This document shows, in pieces, positions 7,959 through 15,449 of a DNA stretch of 16,207 nucleotides. Both the position numbers and the translations under genes were made by a program. The notes below the pieces were generated by a model. The model was not told where the DNA came from. It did no database searches and saw only the letters and a list, made by a program, of their open reading frames with translations. The stretch lies in the NCBI GenBank assembly GCA_007123395.1, contig SKLD01000523.1, forward strand, positions 1 to 16,207, in the 5' to 3' direction. Origin of the DNA: Opitutales bacterium. GTDB taxonomy: Bacteria > Verrucomicrobiota > Verrucomicrobiia > Opitutales > Oceanipulchritudinaceae. Positions within the stretch are counted from its first letter, which is position 1. Each line of letters opens with the position of its first letter.

Positions 7959-8095
7959 AACCCCTGATTCAAAACAGGTGACGGCCCGCCGCACAAGCCC
8001 GCAGAGCAAAGCCGACAAATCATATCAATAAAACTTGAATCTTCTCCTCAAATTACCTAAGTTGTTGATTCAAAACCAAACTGGGAGGTCTCTTT
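7959..8095. promoter_or_regulatory. Divergent intergenic region with repeated GATTCAA motif
   Basis: This 137-base region must hold the promoters for sppA (minus) and the coiled-coil gene (plus). The 11-mer TGATTCAAAAC occurs twice in the same direction, at 7965-7975 (abutting the sppA ribosome binding region) and 8066-8076, and its inverted core TTGAATC occurs at 8035-8041. TTGAATC and GATTCAA at 8067-8073 make a 7-bp inverted repeat with a 25-base spacer. A shared regulator binding site is possible. A weak -35-like TTGAAT at 8035 has only a poor -10 (TAAGTT) at 17 bp. Confidence 0.4.
8082..8088 (+). promoter_or_regulatory. Ribosome binding site of the coiled-coil gene
   Basis: GGGAGG lies seven bases before ATG 8096. 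This is one of the strongest Shine-Dalgarno sites in the window and confirms that the coiled-coil gene is real and probably well translated. Confidence 0.65.
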
Positions 8096-8809
8096 ATGGG
8101 TAATTTCATCTCTACCATCGTCGCCGCCGTCCTTGCGGTCATCGCCGTCATCCTGTTTTTTACAACTTGCTCGACACAGCGTGAAATGGCTCGCCTCGAA
8201 GAAGAGCGCGCGGCGGAAATCCGGCAAGAGCGCGAAGCGCTCGAAAGCGAACGCCGTGCCATTGCAGCAGCCGAAGAAGAAGCGCGGCTGCAAGCGGAAA
8301 TGGCGGAAGAAGCCCGCCGCATGGCCGAAGAACGGGCCGCCCAAGAGGAAGAGGCGCGCGAACGCCGTGTCGCCGCTCTGAACGAGCGCCTTGAACGTGA
8401 GGCCGCCGAGCGCCGCCGGGCCGAGGAGCAAAGCCGTCAGTTGCGGCAACGTATTGAAGAGTTGGCCGAGGCGCAGGAAGCGGCCAACCGCCGCCTCGAG
8501 GAACTCCGTGCCGAACGCGAACGCCGCGAGGTCGAAGTGGCCGAAGCCGCCGAAGAGGAAGTGGAAGACCTTGAAACCGTTCTCCGCCGCCGCCAAGAGG
8601 AACTTGATCAACTGCGCCGGGAAAACGAGGCCTTGCGCGAACGCGAGCAAGTGCTTCTTGCCCGCCAGATCGAAACCGAGGAAGAAATCATGCGCGTGGG
8701 CGGCGAGATCCGCCTTCCTTCCTCGGAAGTGCGCTCGCCTAACTACCGTCGGCGCGAGGCGCAGCTTTTCCGCGCGCGGCAGGCCGAACGGCTCAGGCCC
8801 GACGACTGA
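8096..8809 (+). CDS. Membrane-anchored long coiled-coil protein, function unknown
   Basis: A 237-residue protein that I cannot assign to a named family. Residues 5-24 are a single hydrophobic helix (ISTIVAAVLAVIAVILFFTT). Residues about 28-205 are almost entirely Glu, Arg, Ala, Leu and Gln in heptad-like spacing, with no Pro or Gly until GGEIRLP at about 201, so a long continuous coiled coil is expected. The last 35 residues (PSSEVRSPNYRRREAQLFRARQAERLR) are basic and not coiled. The short N-terminus suggests an inner-membrane anchor, with the coiled coil either cytoplasmic or periplasmic; the sequence does not decide. The FTTC at 22-25 does not fit a lipobox. A GGGAGG site supports the start. 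It stands alone, divergent from sppA, and its stop codon lies in the loop of a hairpin. Confidence 0.8.
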   Translation: MGNFISTIVAAVLAVIAVILFFTTCSTQREMARLEEERAAEIRQEREALESERRAIAAAEEEARLQAEMAEEARRMAEERAAQEEEARERRVAALNERLEREAAERRRAEEQSRQLRQRIEELAEAQEAANRRLEELRAERERREVEVAEAAEEEVEDLETVLRRRQEELDQLRRENEALREREQVLLARQIETEEEIMRVGGEIRLPSSEVRSPNYRRREAQLFRARQAERLRPDD

Positions 8810-8817
8810 TTCGTCGG
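8799..8817 (+). terminator. Hairpin over the stop codon of the coiled-coil gene
   Basis: CCGACGA (8799-8805) and TCGTCGG (8811-8817) are perfect 7-bp inverted arms around CTGAT, which contains the TGA stop. A short A run follows instead of a T run, so it is not a standard intrinsic terminator; it may stabilise the 3' end of the message or help termination in another way. Confidence 0.35.
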
Positions 8818-8945
8818 TAGAAAAAATCGGTCGGTTTACGTCGGCGAATCTTCGGATACGATTCCCGGCGTTGGGCTGCTTATGCAGGTTCGGCGGAGCG
8901 CGTGATGAGGGGTCGCCGAAAAATTGAGCGAGCCGGAAAGCAAGT

Positions 8946-8970
8946 ATGCGCTTTACGCATTGCTCCGTAA
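8946..8970. repeat. Overlapping short inverted repeats upstream of the IMPase-family gene
   Basis: ATGCG (8946-8950) and CGCAT (8956-8960) form a 5-bp hairpin with loop CTTTA, and TTACG (8953-8957) can instead pair with CGTAA (8966-8970). The two structures are mutually exclusive. They lie within the 228-base gap before ATG 9038, which shows no convincing gene. With arms this short they may be chance. Confidence 0.25.
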
Positions 8971-9037
8971 GGCTCTTAACCGTAGATCATCCAAGCTTTG
9001 CCGACATCTCTCCCGCCGTTCGCGGATTCCCGACCAC

Positions 9038-10045
9038 ATGAATAGCAACCCGACGCTCGAACACCTCCGCAATCTTCTCGTCTCCCTCGGAGAGCATGTC
9101 CGCGCCACTCTCATTGAGCAGCGCGGCGGAGCGGTGGATCCCCGCCTCGCCGATGTCGCGGCGGTGACCGCCGCCGACACCATCTACGGTATCGACGCAC
9201 TCGTTGAACCCGCCATCCTCACATGGCTTGCGGAAAACTGGCCTTCGTCGGAAGCGGTCGAGCTTGTCATGGAGGGACTCGAAGGGCACGGTGCGAAAGC
9301 GTATCCCTCAGGAACCGCCCTTGCCGAAACCCGTTGGAAACTCATTATCGATCCGATTGACGGCACGCGCATGATCATGCACGACAAGCGGTCCGCGTGG
9401 ATGATCGGCGCGCTCGCCCCGCAGAAGGGAGCGGCAACTACCCTGCGCGACGTGGCCGCCGCCGTGCTTGTGGAACTGCCGACGATAAAGCAGACGCTTG
9501 TCGACACGCTCTCCGCCGTGCGCGGGCAGGGCGTGCGCGCCCACCGCGTCAACCTTGCCGACAACAGCCGGCGACCCCTCAAAATCGGGCCCTACGCGGG
9601 GACCGAGGTCGCTCACGGGTTTTCCTCGCTGGTGAAGTTCTTTCTGGGTGCCAAAGAACGTGTCGCGCGCATCGAGCAGCAAACCCTTTTGCGTGCTTAT
9701 GGAGCCGAAGCCATCGGGGCAATGGTCTTCGACGACCAATACCTCTCCACGGGCGGCCAATTCTATGAAATCCTCACTGGCCGCGACCGCTGGTTGGGCG
9801 ATATACGGCCTCTCATCTACGCCGCCGAAGGTTGGAAGCAGATTCTCGTTTGTCACCCCTACGATGTCGGTGCCGCGCTGCTCCTCGAAGAAGCGGGGTG
9901 TGTCATCGAGAAACCCGACGGCTCTCCGCTCGACGCTCCGCTCGACACGACGTCGCCGGTCGCATGGGTGGCCTACGCCAATCCAAGCCTCGCCGACCGC
10001 CTGCGCGGTCCCTTGCAAGAAGCGCTGGCGGAGGAGTTGGGGTAG
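9038..10045 (+). CDS. Inositol monophosphatase family protein
   Basis: A 335-residue member of the Mg-dependent IMPase/FIG phosphatase superfamily. The main metal-binding motif is DPIDGT at 105-110, following a hydrophobic strand (WKLII); Glu82 in EGLEGHG is a likely partner for the usual upstream glutamate, and Asp276 in HPYDVGAALLLEEAG matches the Asp of the C-terminal WDxAAG motif, here with Tyr for Trp. Members dephosphorylate inositol phosphate, fructose 1,6-bisphosphate, PAP or histidinol phosphate; the substrate cannot be read here, and the motif departures make plain IMPase activity uncertain. Although the frame is open further upstream (to a TTG at 8924), ATG 9038 gives a normal N-terminus; its Shine-Dalgarno is weak. 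It converges with the large gene at 10279 and has no operon partner. Confidence 0.85.
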   Translation: MNSNPTLEHLRNLLVSLGEHVRATLIEQRGGAVDPRLADVAAVTAADTIYGIDALVEPAILTWLAENWPSSEAVELVMEGLEGHGAKAYPSGTALAETRWKLIIDPIDGTRMIMHDKRSAWMIGALAPQKGAATTLRDVAAAVLVELPTIKQTLVDTLSAVRGQGVRAHRVNLADNSRRPLKIGPYAGTEVAHGFSSLVKFFLGAKERVARIEQQTLLRAYGAEAIGAMVFDDQYLSTGGQFYEILTGRDRWLGDIRPLIYAAEGWKQILVCHPYDVGAALLLEEAGCVIEKPDGSPLDAPLDTTSPVAWVAYANPSLADRLRGPLQEALAEELG

Positions 10046-10073
10046 CGCTGGCGTCCTCTCCGAATTCAGACGC

Positions 10074-10100
10074 GCCCGGACCAACTGGTTCCGCCCGGGC
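10074..10100. terminator. Possible hairpin between convergent genes
   Basis: GCCCGG (10074-10079) and CCGGGC (10095-10100) pair, with a further ACC/GGT inner pairing and a five-base bulge. It lies 28 bases after the IMPase-family stop and between convergent genes, so a terminator role is plausible, but there is no T tract on either strand. The rest of the 233-base gap is GC-rich with nothing else recognised. Confidence 0.25.
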
Positions 10101-10278
10101 AACGCCAAAGAAGGTGCGAGACCTTTGGTCAGCACCCCGCCCCCGCCGGGACCAATCCCCACCGACCGCACATGCACGACACCGGCCGGGCCGCACCCGC
10201 CTGGCTGCCGCCCCGAGGTCTGGCAGCTACGGCCTTCCAACCGAAACGGCGGTCTACGCCGGCCGCGACGACGCCGGA

Positions 10279-13266
10279 TCACGCCCCGCCCTTGGCCACG
10301 AGGCCGAGGAAGACGCCGAAGACCAGCGAAAATCCGGACCACACGACAATGTGTCCGACGGCCCACGCGCCCTTCACCACCTCGTCGGTACCCGAAAGCA
10401 AAAACCAAAGAAACGTCGTGGCTAGAAAAGTGAAAACGAGACATCCGCCGAGAAAGACAAGGCAGCGGCCCGTTTCCACGCCCCAAAAACGCAAGGCGCG
10501 GACGGAAGCGGGGCGCCGTACCGTGAGACGCTGCTGGTTGGCGAGGTAGAGAAACGTGCCCGTGATGCCGAGAACAAAAGTCGCGATGATTCCGCCAAGT
10601 TGTTCTTCCTCCGCCATGGCTTTCCATGCATCACCGAAATCAAACATGAGGACGGCCCCGATGAGCAGACCGATCCACACTGGCGAAAAGTGAAGGAGAA
10701 AGGTGCCCGCGAAAGCCAACCGCCCGGAGGGCCGCAGACCCCGCGCCGTCTCCGCATGCTTACGCGCGGCGCGTGCGGCACCGGGGCGCAGCGCGTCCAT
10801 CGCCCATTTGCCGCACTCCGAGAGAACGTCCGCCGCAACCGCCCGCGTGCGCAGGGTGCCGAAGCGTGCATCGCGCAAATACTCTGTCACCCGCTCCGCG
10901 TCGCGCGCCTCCAGAGCTGACCGCAGGCGCCCGCACCATAGTTCTGCCGCCCGGTCGAGCCATAGGTCTGTTGCCGTGTCCGACCAGCCCCGCTTGTCCG
11001 GCACGGCCCCCGCCCACGCAAAGAAAGCGTCTTCCGCCGTCTCGGCGCAGCCCGCCCGAGCCCGTTCGCACAGCGCCGTCAAAACCGTAAGGAGGACCTC
11101 CTTCCCAACCTCCGGGGGAAAAGTGTCCGTCACGTATTTGAGAGCGCGCTCAGCGAATGGCGGCGACCATCTCTCCCCGGCATTACCCACCGGTTCCCAC
11201 AGCGCGGCGAGCCCCGTCGCCGCGCGCGCCCACGCCGCGACCTGCGAACGTGCTTGTGCAAACAAGCCTTCAAGCGGTGCGCGAAGGGGCGCGGGCAGGA
11301 GCAAGATGGTGGAGGATTCCAGTTCATTGAGAACCTCTGCATAGTCCCCGGCGGCTTGCCGGGTCTCCTCTTCCCTTTGCCAGCAACCGGGGTCCATACG
11401 CGCGGCCAGTGTGTCGAGACGCTCGAGGTGAGTTTCCGCAGCGGCGATCCATTCCGTTGCCGTGAGCGGACTCCACGCGGGTTTGCCACCCTGCAGCATC
11501 GGCGCATCGCGATAGTTCAAAGCCCGCACCACCCCGAAGATTGAATCGTTGCGGGCCGCTCCACCGTCGCCCGAAAAACCATAGCTGTCGCGCAAACGTG
11601 CGACCCACTCCGCCGGAGCCGGAGCCCCTTCGCCGCTGCCGCCGCATGCAACGACGCGCCCGCGCAGCGCCCATATCCGCCGGAGCACGCCCTCTGCCGC
11701 CTTGCAGGCAGTGCCGTGCTGTGCGGAATCCTGAAGATGCCGTGAGAGTTCATACAGGGGAAATTCACCGCCGGACGACTTTGGGTATTGGCGGTCGCGG
11801 CTCACTTCGGCGAGTGCGCCGAACACATCCGCATGGGCGTCGCGTACAAGCAATCGCCCGAGCACGGCCTCGGGATCAGCACCTGCTTGCTGCCGTAATC
11901 CCAACCTCAGCCGGTGCTCGAAAGCATCCGCCAAACCGCCTGCCAAAGGAGTCGGACGGTTCCCGGGGACAAGTGAAAGAAGCAACGCGGAATCATCCAC
12001 CGCATGCAGCAGTCCCTCCTCAAAAATACCTTCCGGCACAGTCGGTTCCAGTGAGAGGCAGCGTACGACAATTCCCTGTAGAAGGAGAGCCGCGCCGCCT
12101 GGCCCCGTCCCGGATTCATCCGGGACATCCTTTGGTGCGAGACCGACGCGGCGAAGCATGGCCCGCGCCTGCTCCAACTCCAACGGCAGCGCTTCGAGGA
12201 GGTCCATGGCAAGGAACAGCGCAAAAGCGCGGGCACCCGCCTCAAGCGCGGTCCAAGAAGACTCGTCGCCGAGCAGACTGAGCACCGCCCCGACCAAATC
12301 CGCCGCCTCGGCATGGACCGGGTCGATGCCGGGTCGCTCCGAATCGAGCGATTCCGGGCGGCCCCACAGCCGGAAGGCACGGGCAAACAGCGGGTCGGAC
12401 GAGGCAGGCACAGTGTATTCACCCGGCAAAACCGTTCCAGCGCGCCGAATATGCACCCGCAGACGGGAGCCGAGAAAACCGGATGTTACCCCTGCCTCCC
12501 GGACGACGGCGGCCACGGCATCGGCGCATCCGGCCGCTACCCCTGCCCGGATCACACCGTCGGCGAAGAACAGGGTTTGCAGCCCGCGAGCGAACTTACC
12601 GCCGCCGGAGATCTCCCGCAGCCGGTTCTCCACAACCGAGAAACCGCGCTTCCATAGGGCAAAACGCTCTTCCTCCGGAGTGTGCGCAAGCAAATCACCC
12701 CAACGCCATGAAACGCGCCGATAGACAGGAAACGCCGGATGCTCCGGCACCGCTTCGAGGGCAAGGCGGACGCCCGGCGCAGCAGCGTCTGCGGCAGGAC
12801 TGCGGGCGAGAACTTCCAGCGCGTAAAGCCAAACTGACAAGTCCACCGGGGCCGTCGGCAGAAGCGCCGCGCCGTCAGGCCCCTCTTTGAGTGCAAACGG
12901 TGGACACGGGAGGATAACCCTCCCCTCCGGTGCCGGTCGCTCTGCAGCGGCCCCGACGGCAACCGCGAGAGCGAGGAGAAGGCGACGGGCGGCGCGCCTG
13001 CCGTTGAGCGTCACCGGCACGTCGAGTGCGAGCCCACGGCTCGCGGCGTAGGCCGCGAGCGCCTCGCGTAGCCGCCCGTTCCGCACGAGGTGCCTACCCG
13101 CTGCAAGGGCGGCAGGTTGGTAGAGGCCCGGATCAGAGGCCATGAAGTGAAAGACGACAAAGTCGACATCCTCCGCCGTCAGTTCACCGGCGGAGAAAAG
13201 TGCCTCAAGCCGCACACGCGCGGAATCGCGCTCAGCGGCACGGGAGGAAGGAGTAGTGGTTGGCAT
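10279..13266 (-). CDS. Large membrane protein with four C-terminal helices, function unknown
   Basis: A 995-residue protein that I do not recognise. Residues 1-840 are rich in Ala, Leu, Arg and Glu and look mostly alpha-helical, without obvious catalytic motifs, cofactor sites or clear repeats; the N-terminal 20-100 region has helical hairpins that could be TPR- or HEAT-like, but this is only an impression. Four hydrophobic segments follow near 850-875, 891-909, 934-957 and 967-990, so the protein is a large soluble domain anchored by a four-helix C-terminal membrane unit, and no N-terminal signal peptide is seen, which places the soluble part in the cytoplasm by inference. ATG 13266 has no clear Shine-Dalgarno; it lies 94 bases after trmL on the same strand. 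The open frame of nearly 3 kb with normal composition makes it a real gene. Confidence 0.8.
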   Translation of the reverse strand: MPTTTPSSRAAERDSARVRLEALFSAGELTAEDVDFVVFHFMASDPGLYQPAALAAGRHLVRNGRLREALAAYAASRGLALDVPVTLNGRRAARRLLLALAVAVGAAAERPAPEGRVILPCPPFALKEGPDGAALLPTAPVDLSVWLYALEVLARSPAADAAAPGVRLALEAVPEHPAFPVYRRVSWRWGDLLAHTPEEERFALWKRGFSVVENRLREISGGGKFARGLQTLFFADGVIRAGVAAGCADAVAAVVREAGVTSGFLGSRLRVHIRRAGTVLPGEYTVPASSDPLFARAFRLWGRPESLDSERPGIDPVHAEAADLVGAVLSLLGDESSWTALEAGARAFALFLAMDLLEALPLELEQARAMLRRVGLAPKDVPDESGTGPGGAALLLQGIVVRCLSLEPTVPEGIFEEGLLHAVDDSALLLSLVPGNRPTPLAGGLADAFEHRLRLGLRQQAGADPEAVLGRLLVRDAHADVFGALAEVSRDRQYPKSSGGEFPLYELSRHLQDSAQHGTACKAAEGVLRRIWALRGRVVACGGSGEGAPAPAEWVARLRDSYGFSGDGGAARNDSIFGVVRALNYRDAPMLQGGKPAWSPLTATEWIAAAETHLERLDTLAARMDPGCWQREEETRQAAGDYAEVLNELESSTILLLPAPLRAPLEGLFAQARSQVAAWARAATGLAALWEPVGNAGERWSPPFAERALKYVTDTFPPEVGKEVLLTVLTALCERARAGCAETAEDAFFAWAGAVPDKRGWSDTATDLWLDRAAELWCGRLRSALEARDAERVTEYLRDARFGTLRTRAVAADVLSECGKWAMDALRPGAARAARKHAETARGLRPSGRLAFAGTFLLHFSPVWIGLLIGAVLMFDFGDAWKAMAEEEQLGGIIATFVLGITGTFLYLANQQRLTVRRPASVRALRFWGVETGRCLVFLGGCLVFTFLATTFLWFLLSGTDEVVKGAWAVGHIVVWSGFSLVFGVFLGLVAKGGA

Positions 13267-13360
13267 CGGTTCTGGTTAGTCAATGCAAGCCGCATCCGCT
13301 CGACGAAGCGGGACCGGCTACGGAAAGCCTCCCCCCGCGCGGCACGCGGCGCAACGAAAA

Positions 13361-13855
13361 TCAGCCCGCTGTCTGCCGCAGCGCCTCGTAGGCAGCGATG
13401 CCCGCTGCCGTGGAGAGGTTCAGTGACCGGAGCGGGGCCTCGCTAAACGACGGAATCCTCAGGCGGAACGTCGCCCCCAACTCGGCGTGCAGCCAGTCCG
13501 GCGCGCCGTGTCCCTCGTTGCCGAAGACGAGGCCGTCACCGGGGGCGAATGCCGCCTCCCACAGCCCCCGCCCGCCGTGCGTCGTGAGCAGCCACAACCG
13601 CCGGGGCGCGGCCGGGCTCGCACGGAAAGCCGTCCAATTGCGGTGGATGTGCAGATCGAGCGACTTCCAGTAGTCCATTCCACTGCGGCGCAAGTGCCGG
13701 TCGGTAATGGTGAAACCGAGCGGCTCGATGAGGTGCAAGCGGCTCGCGGTAAAGGCGCAGAGGCGGCCCACGTTGCCCGTGTTTTGCGGGATTTCAGGAT
13801 TGAAGAGAATAATGTGCAGGCGCGGAGAGCCTGCCAATGTATCCTTTTCTTCCAT
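13361..13855 (-). CDS. trmL: tRNA (cytidine/uridine-34-2'-O)-methyltransferase TrmL
   Basis: A 164-residue SPOUT (SpoU) methyltransferase of the size of TrmL, which 2'-O-methylates the wobble base of leucine tRNAs using SAM. The three SPOUT motifs are intact: NPEIPQNTGNVGR at 19-31 (motif 1, with the catalytic Asn/Arg pair), LVFGNEGHG at 109-117 (motif 2) and RIPSFSEAPLRSLNLSTAAGIAAYEALRQ at 133-161 (motif 3, forming the knot and SAM site). The trefoil-knot segment has a short insertion (FSEAPL) compared with the common IPM-x-RSLNLS form. ATG 13855 is chosen: an upstream open stretch overlaps the preceding gene, and AAGGG lies nine bases before it. Only five bases separate it from the methyltransferase upstream, so they are one transcription unit. 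Confidence 0.9.
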   Translation of the reverse strand: MEEKDTLAGSPRLHIILFNPEIPQNTGNVGRLCAFTASRLHLIEPLGFTITDRHLRRSGMDYWKSLDLHIHRNWTAFRASPAAPRRLWLLTTHGGRGLWEAAFAPGDGLVFGNEGHGAPDWLHAELGATFRLRIPSFSEAPLRSLNLSTAAGIAAYEALRQTAG

Positions 13856-13860
13856 ATAGT

Positions 13861-14676
13861 TCAGCCCTTTGCTCCATCCGGCGCGCGGCAGCGCAGTGAA
13901 TACATGAGCGGCAGCGGCGACTGGTCGCCGGGCCACCGCCAGTGACCGTCCGTCCCCTCCTCCAGCCACGGAAACGACCGGTAGGTTGTGAAGGGAAACT
14001 CGCGCAACGTCTCCAGTCGCAGGCCCGCGCCGAGCAGGGATTGGACGACCTCGCCCAACGAGTGCGGCCACTCGCAGCTTGTTTCGCCAGTGACCGCCTC
14101 AGCGCCCGCGTAGCTGGTCTCCGCCGCTTCGCGTATCGGCTCGCCGGTGGGAAAATACGGATACCGCAACTCCGGCGCGCGGGGATTATCGGAAGACGGG
14201 CAAAATACTTGCGAAACCGGATGAAACTCACGCAGGTAGAACAACCCGCCCGGTTCAAGGACCGATGCCACCACCGTTGCCCAGCGCGGGATGTCGGGAA
14301 GCCACGGCAGCACACCCGCCGTGGAGAGGACCACCGGGAAGCGTTCGCCGCCGAGTCTTGCGGCAGCCTCATAGACATTGGCATGCACGAAGCGGGCCCG
14401 CAGTCCGCATGACTCCGCCAAACGGCGTGCGATGCCGACTGCCTTCAGCGAAAAATCGAGTCCGGTGACCACTGCCCCAAGGCGTGCCCATGACAGTGTA
14501 TCGAGACCGAAATGACATTGCAGATGCAGTAAACGTTTCCCGTCAACCGCGCCGACGGCCTCTGTATCGAAATCCGGTAGCGTCGATTCCCCCGCGCGGA
14601 ACTCATCCACGCCGTAGAACGCGGAGCCAAAGTGGGCCTCCGCCCATGCGTCCCAGAGACGGCGGTTCCCTTCCAT
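13861..14676 (-). CDS. Class I SAM-dependent methyltransferase
   Basis: A 271-residue methyltransferase. The SAM-binding motif I has the variant form LLHLQCHFGLDTLSWARLGA (49-68), with the acidic residue at the end of strand 2 in VTGLDFS (70-76); both are typical of a widespread uncharacterised subfamily whose members start like MEGNRRLWDAW and have HFGSAFYGVDEF soon after. The C-terminal half (about 150-260) is rich in Pro, Trp and Tyr and presumably forms the substrate cap. Substrate unknown. Start uncertain: ATG 14676 fits the family start, while an in-frame GTG at 14697 would overlap the upstream stop as GTGA and add seven residues. The gene is followed by trmL after five bases and preceded by a second methyltransferase, forming a compact operon. 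Confidence 0.85.
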   Translation of the reverse strand: MEGNRRLWDAWAEAHFGSAFYGVDEFRAGESTLPDFDTEAVGAVDGKRLLHLQCHFGLDTLSWARLGAVVTGLDFSLKAVGIARRLAESCGLRARFVHANVYEAAARLGGERFPVVLSTAGVLPWLPDIPRWATVVASVLEPGGLFYLREFHPVSQVFCPSSDNPRAPELRYPYFPTGEPIREAAETSYAGAEAVTGETSCEWPHSLGEVVQSLLGAGLRLETLREFPFTTYRSFPWLEEGTDGHWRWPGDQSPLPLMYSLRCRAPDGAKG

Positions 14677-14693
14677 GGCCTTCTCACTCACGC

Positions 14694-15449
14694 TCACGAA
14701 GCGGCTTCCGCCTCCTCCGGTTTGCGCGCGATCCAGAAACGGCAGTCGTCCGAAAACTCCGTCACATCGCCCGGCTCCTTCGCGATCTGAGAGCGCAGCG
14801 CGTCGGAATCGCACTTCCATCCAGTCGCTTTGAGGTCTTCACGCACTTCGTTGCCTGTCGGAACATGGACGAACAGCCTGCCGAACTCCGTCTCTTCGTA
14901 GCGGTCGCCAAACTCAAGGAGACTGCGGTCCTGTTTTCCGGCCGCCCAACGTTTCGCCTCTTCTTTCCACACCCGCTTGTATGCCGGAGCGTGTTGGTCG
15001 TGAGTTGTGAAGACGAAGACCGCGCCGGGCCGCAACACGCGCTGAATCTCCCGCAATGCCTGCCGCCGGTTCTCCCGACCGGGAATCTGCATGAGCCCGT
15101 TGAAGCCGAAAATCGCGCCGTCAAAGGTCCCGTCGTCGAATTTCAGGTCACAGGCGTCCATCACCTGAAAGGCCGCCTCATACTCTAGAATCTTCCGCAA
15201 GCGCTGCGCCCGCTTGATCATGGCGCGCGAAATATCCACGCCAATGACGCGTGTGTACCCCAACTCGCACAGCCCCAGCGCGATGCGTCCTGTACCCGTG
15301 CCCAATTCAAGCAGACAATCGCCGCGGGCAAACACTTCGCGAAAGACCGCCTCCTCCGAGCGCCACAAACCGATCTCCGCCGCCGCGTGGGCGTAGTGAT
15401 CCACCACGCTGCCATGTTCGTAATAATCCCGGGTAACCGACAAATCCAT
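14694..15449 (-). CDS. Class I SAM-dependent methyltransferase
   Basis: A 251-residue methyltransferase with a canonical motif I, LLELGTGTG at 46-54, acidic Asp72 in VIGVDIS, MDACDLKFDDGTFDGAIFGFNGL at 97-119 and RVLRPGAVFVFTTHD at 137-151. The N-terminus (DYYEHGSVVDHYAHAAAEIGLWRSEE) resembles small-molecule methyltransferases acting on metabolites; the substrate is unknown. The frame remains open for another 132 codons upstream, to an ATG at 15845, but that extension lacks family resemblance, so ATG 15449 was chosen; no clear Shine-Dalgarno supports it. It is the first gene of the group running through the next methyltransferase, trmL and probably the 995-residue protein. It shares only the general fold with its neighbour, so they are not a recent duplication. 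Confidence 0.83.
   Translation of the reverse strand: MDLSVTRDYYEHGSVVDHYAHAAAEIGLWRSEEAVFREVFARGDCLLELGTGTGRIALGLCELGYTRVIGVDISRAMIKRAQRLRKILEYEAAFQVMDACDLKFDDGTFDGAIFGFNGLMQIPGRENRRQALREIQRVLRPGAVFVFTTHDQHAPAYKRVWKEEAKRWAAGKQDRSLLEFGDRYEETEFGRLFVHVPTGNEVREDLKATGWKCDSDALRSQIAKEPGDVTEFSDDCRFWIARKPEEAEAAS

Noticed and set aside
6849..7967. 372-codon plus-strand frame opposite sppA
   Set aside because: Antisense shadow of an intact SppA gene with no recognisable domain.
8159..8176. Lipoprotein signal (FTTC) in the coiled-coil protein
   Set aside because: The residue before Cys is Thr and the -3 residue is Phe, which do not fit the lipobox consensus.
9308..10627. 439-codon minus-strand frame over the IMPase-family gene and the convergent gap
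   Set aside because: It overlaps two real genes and has biased Arg/Gly/Pro content; no family resemblance.
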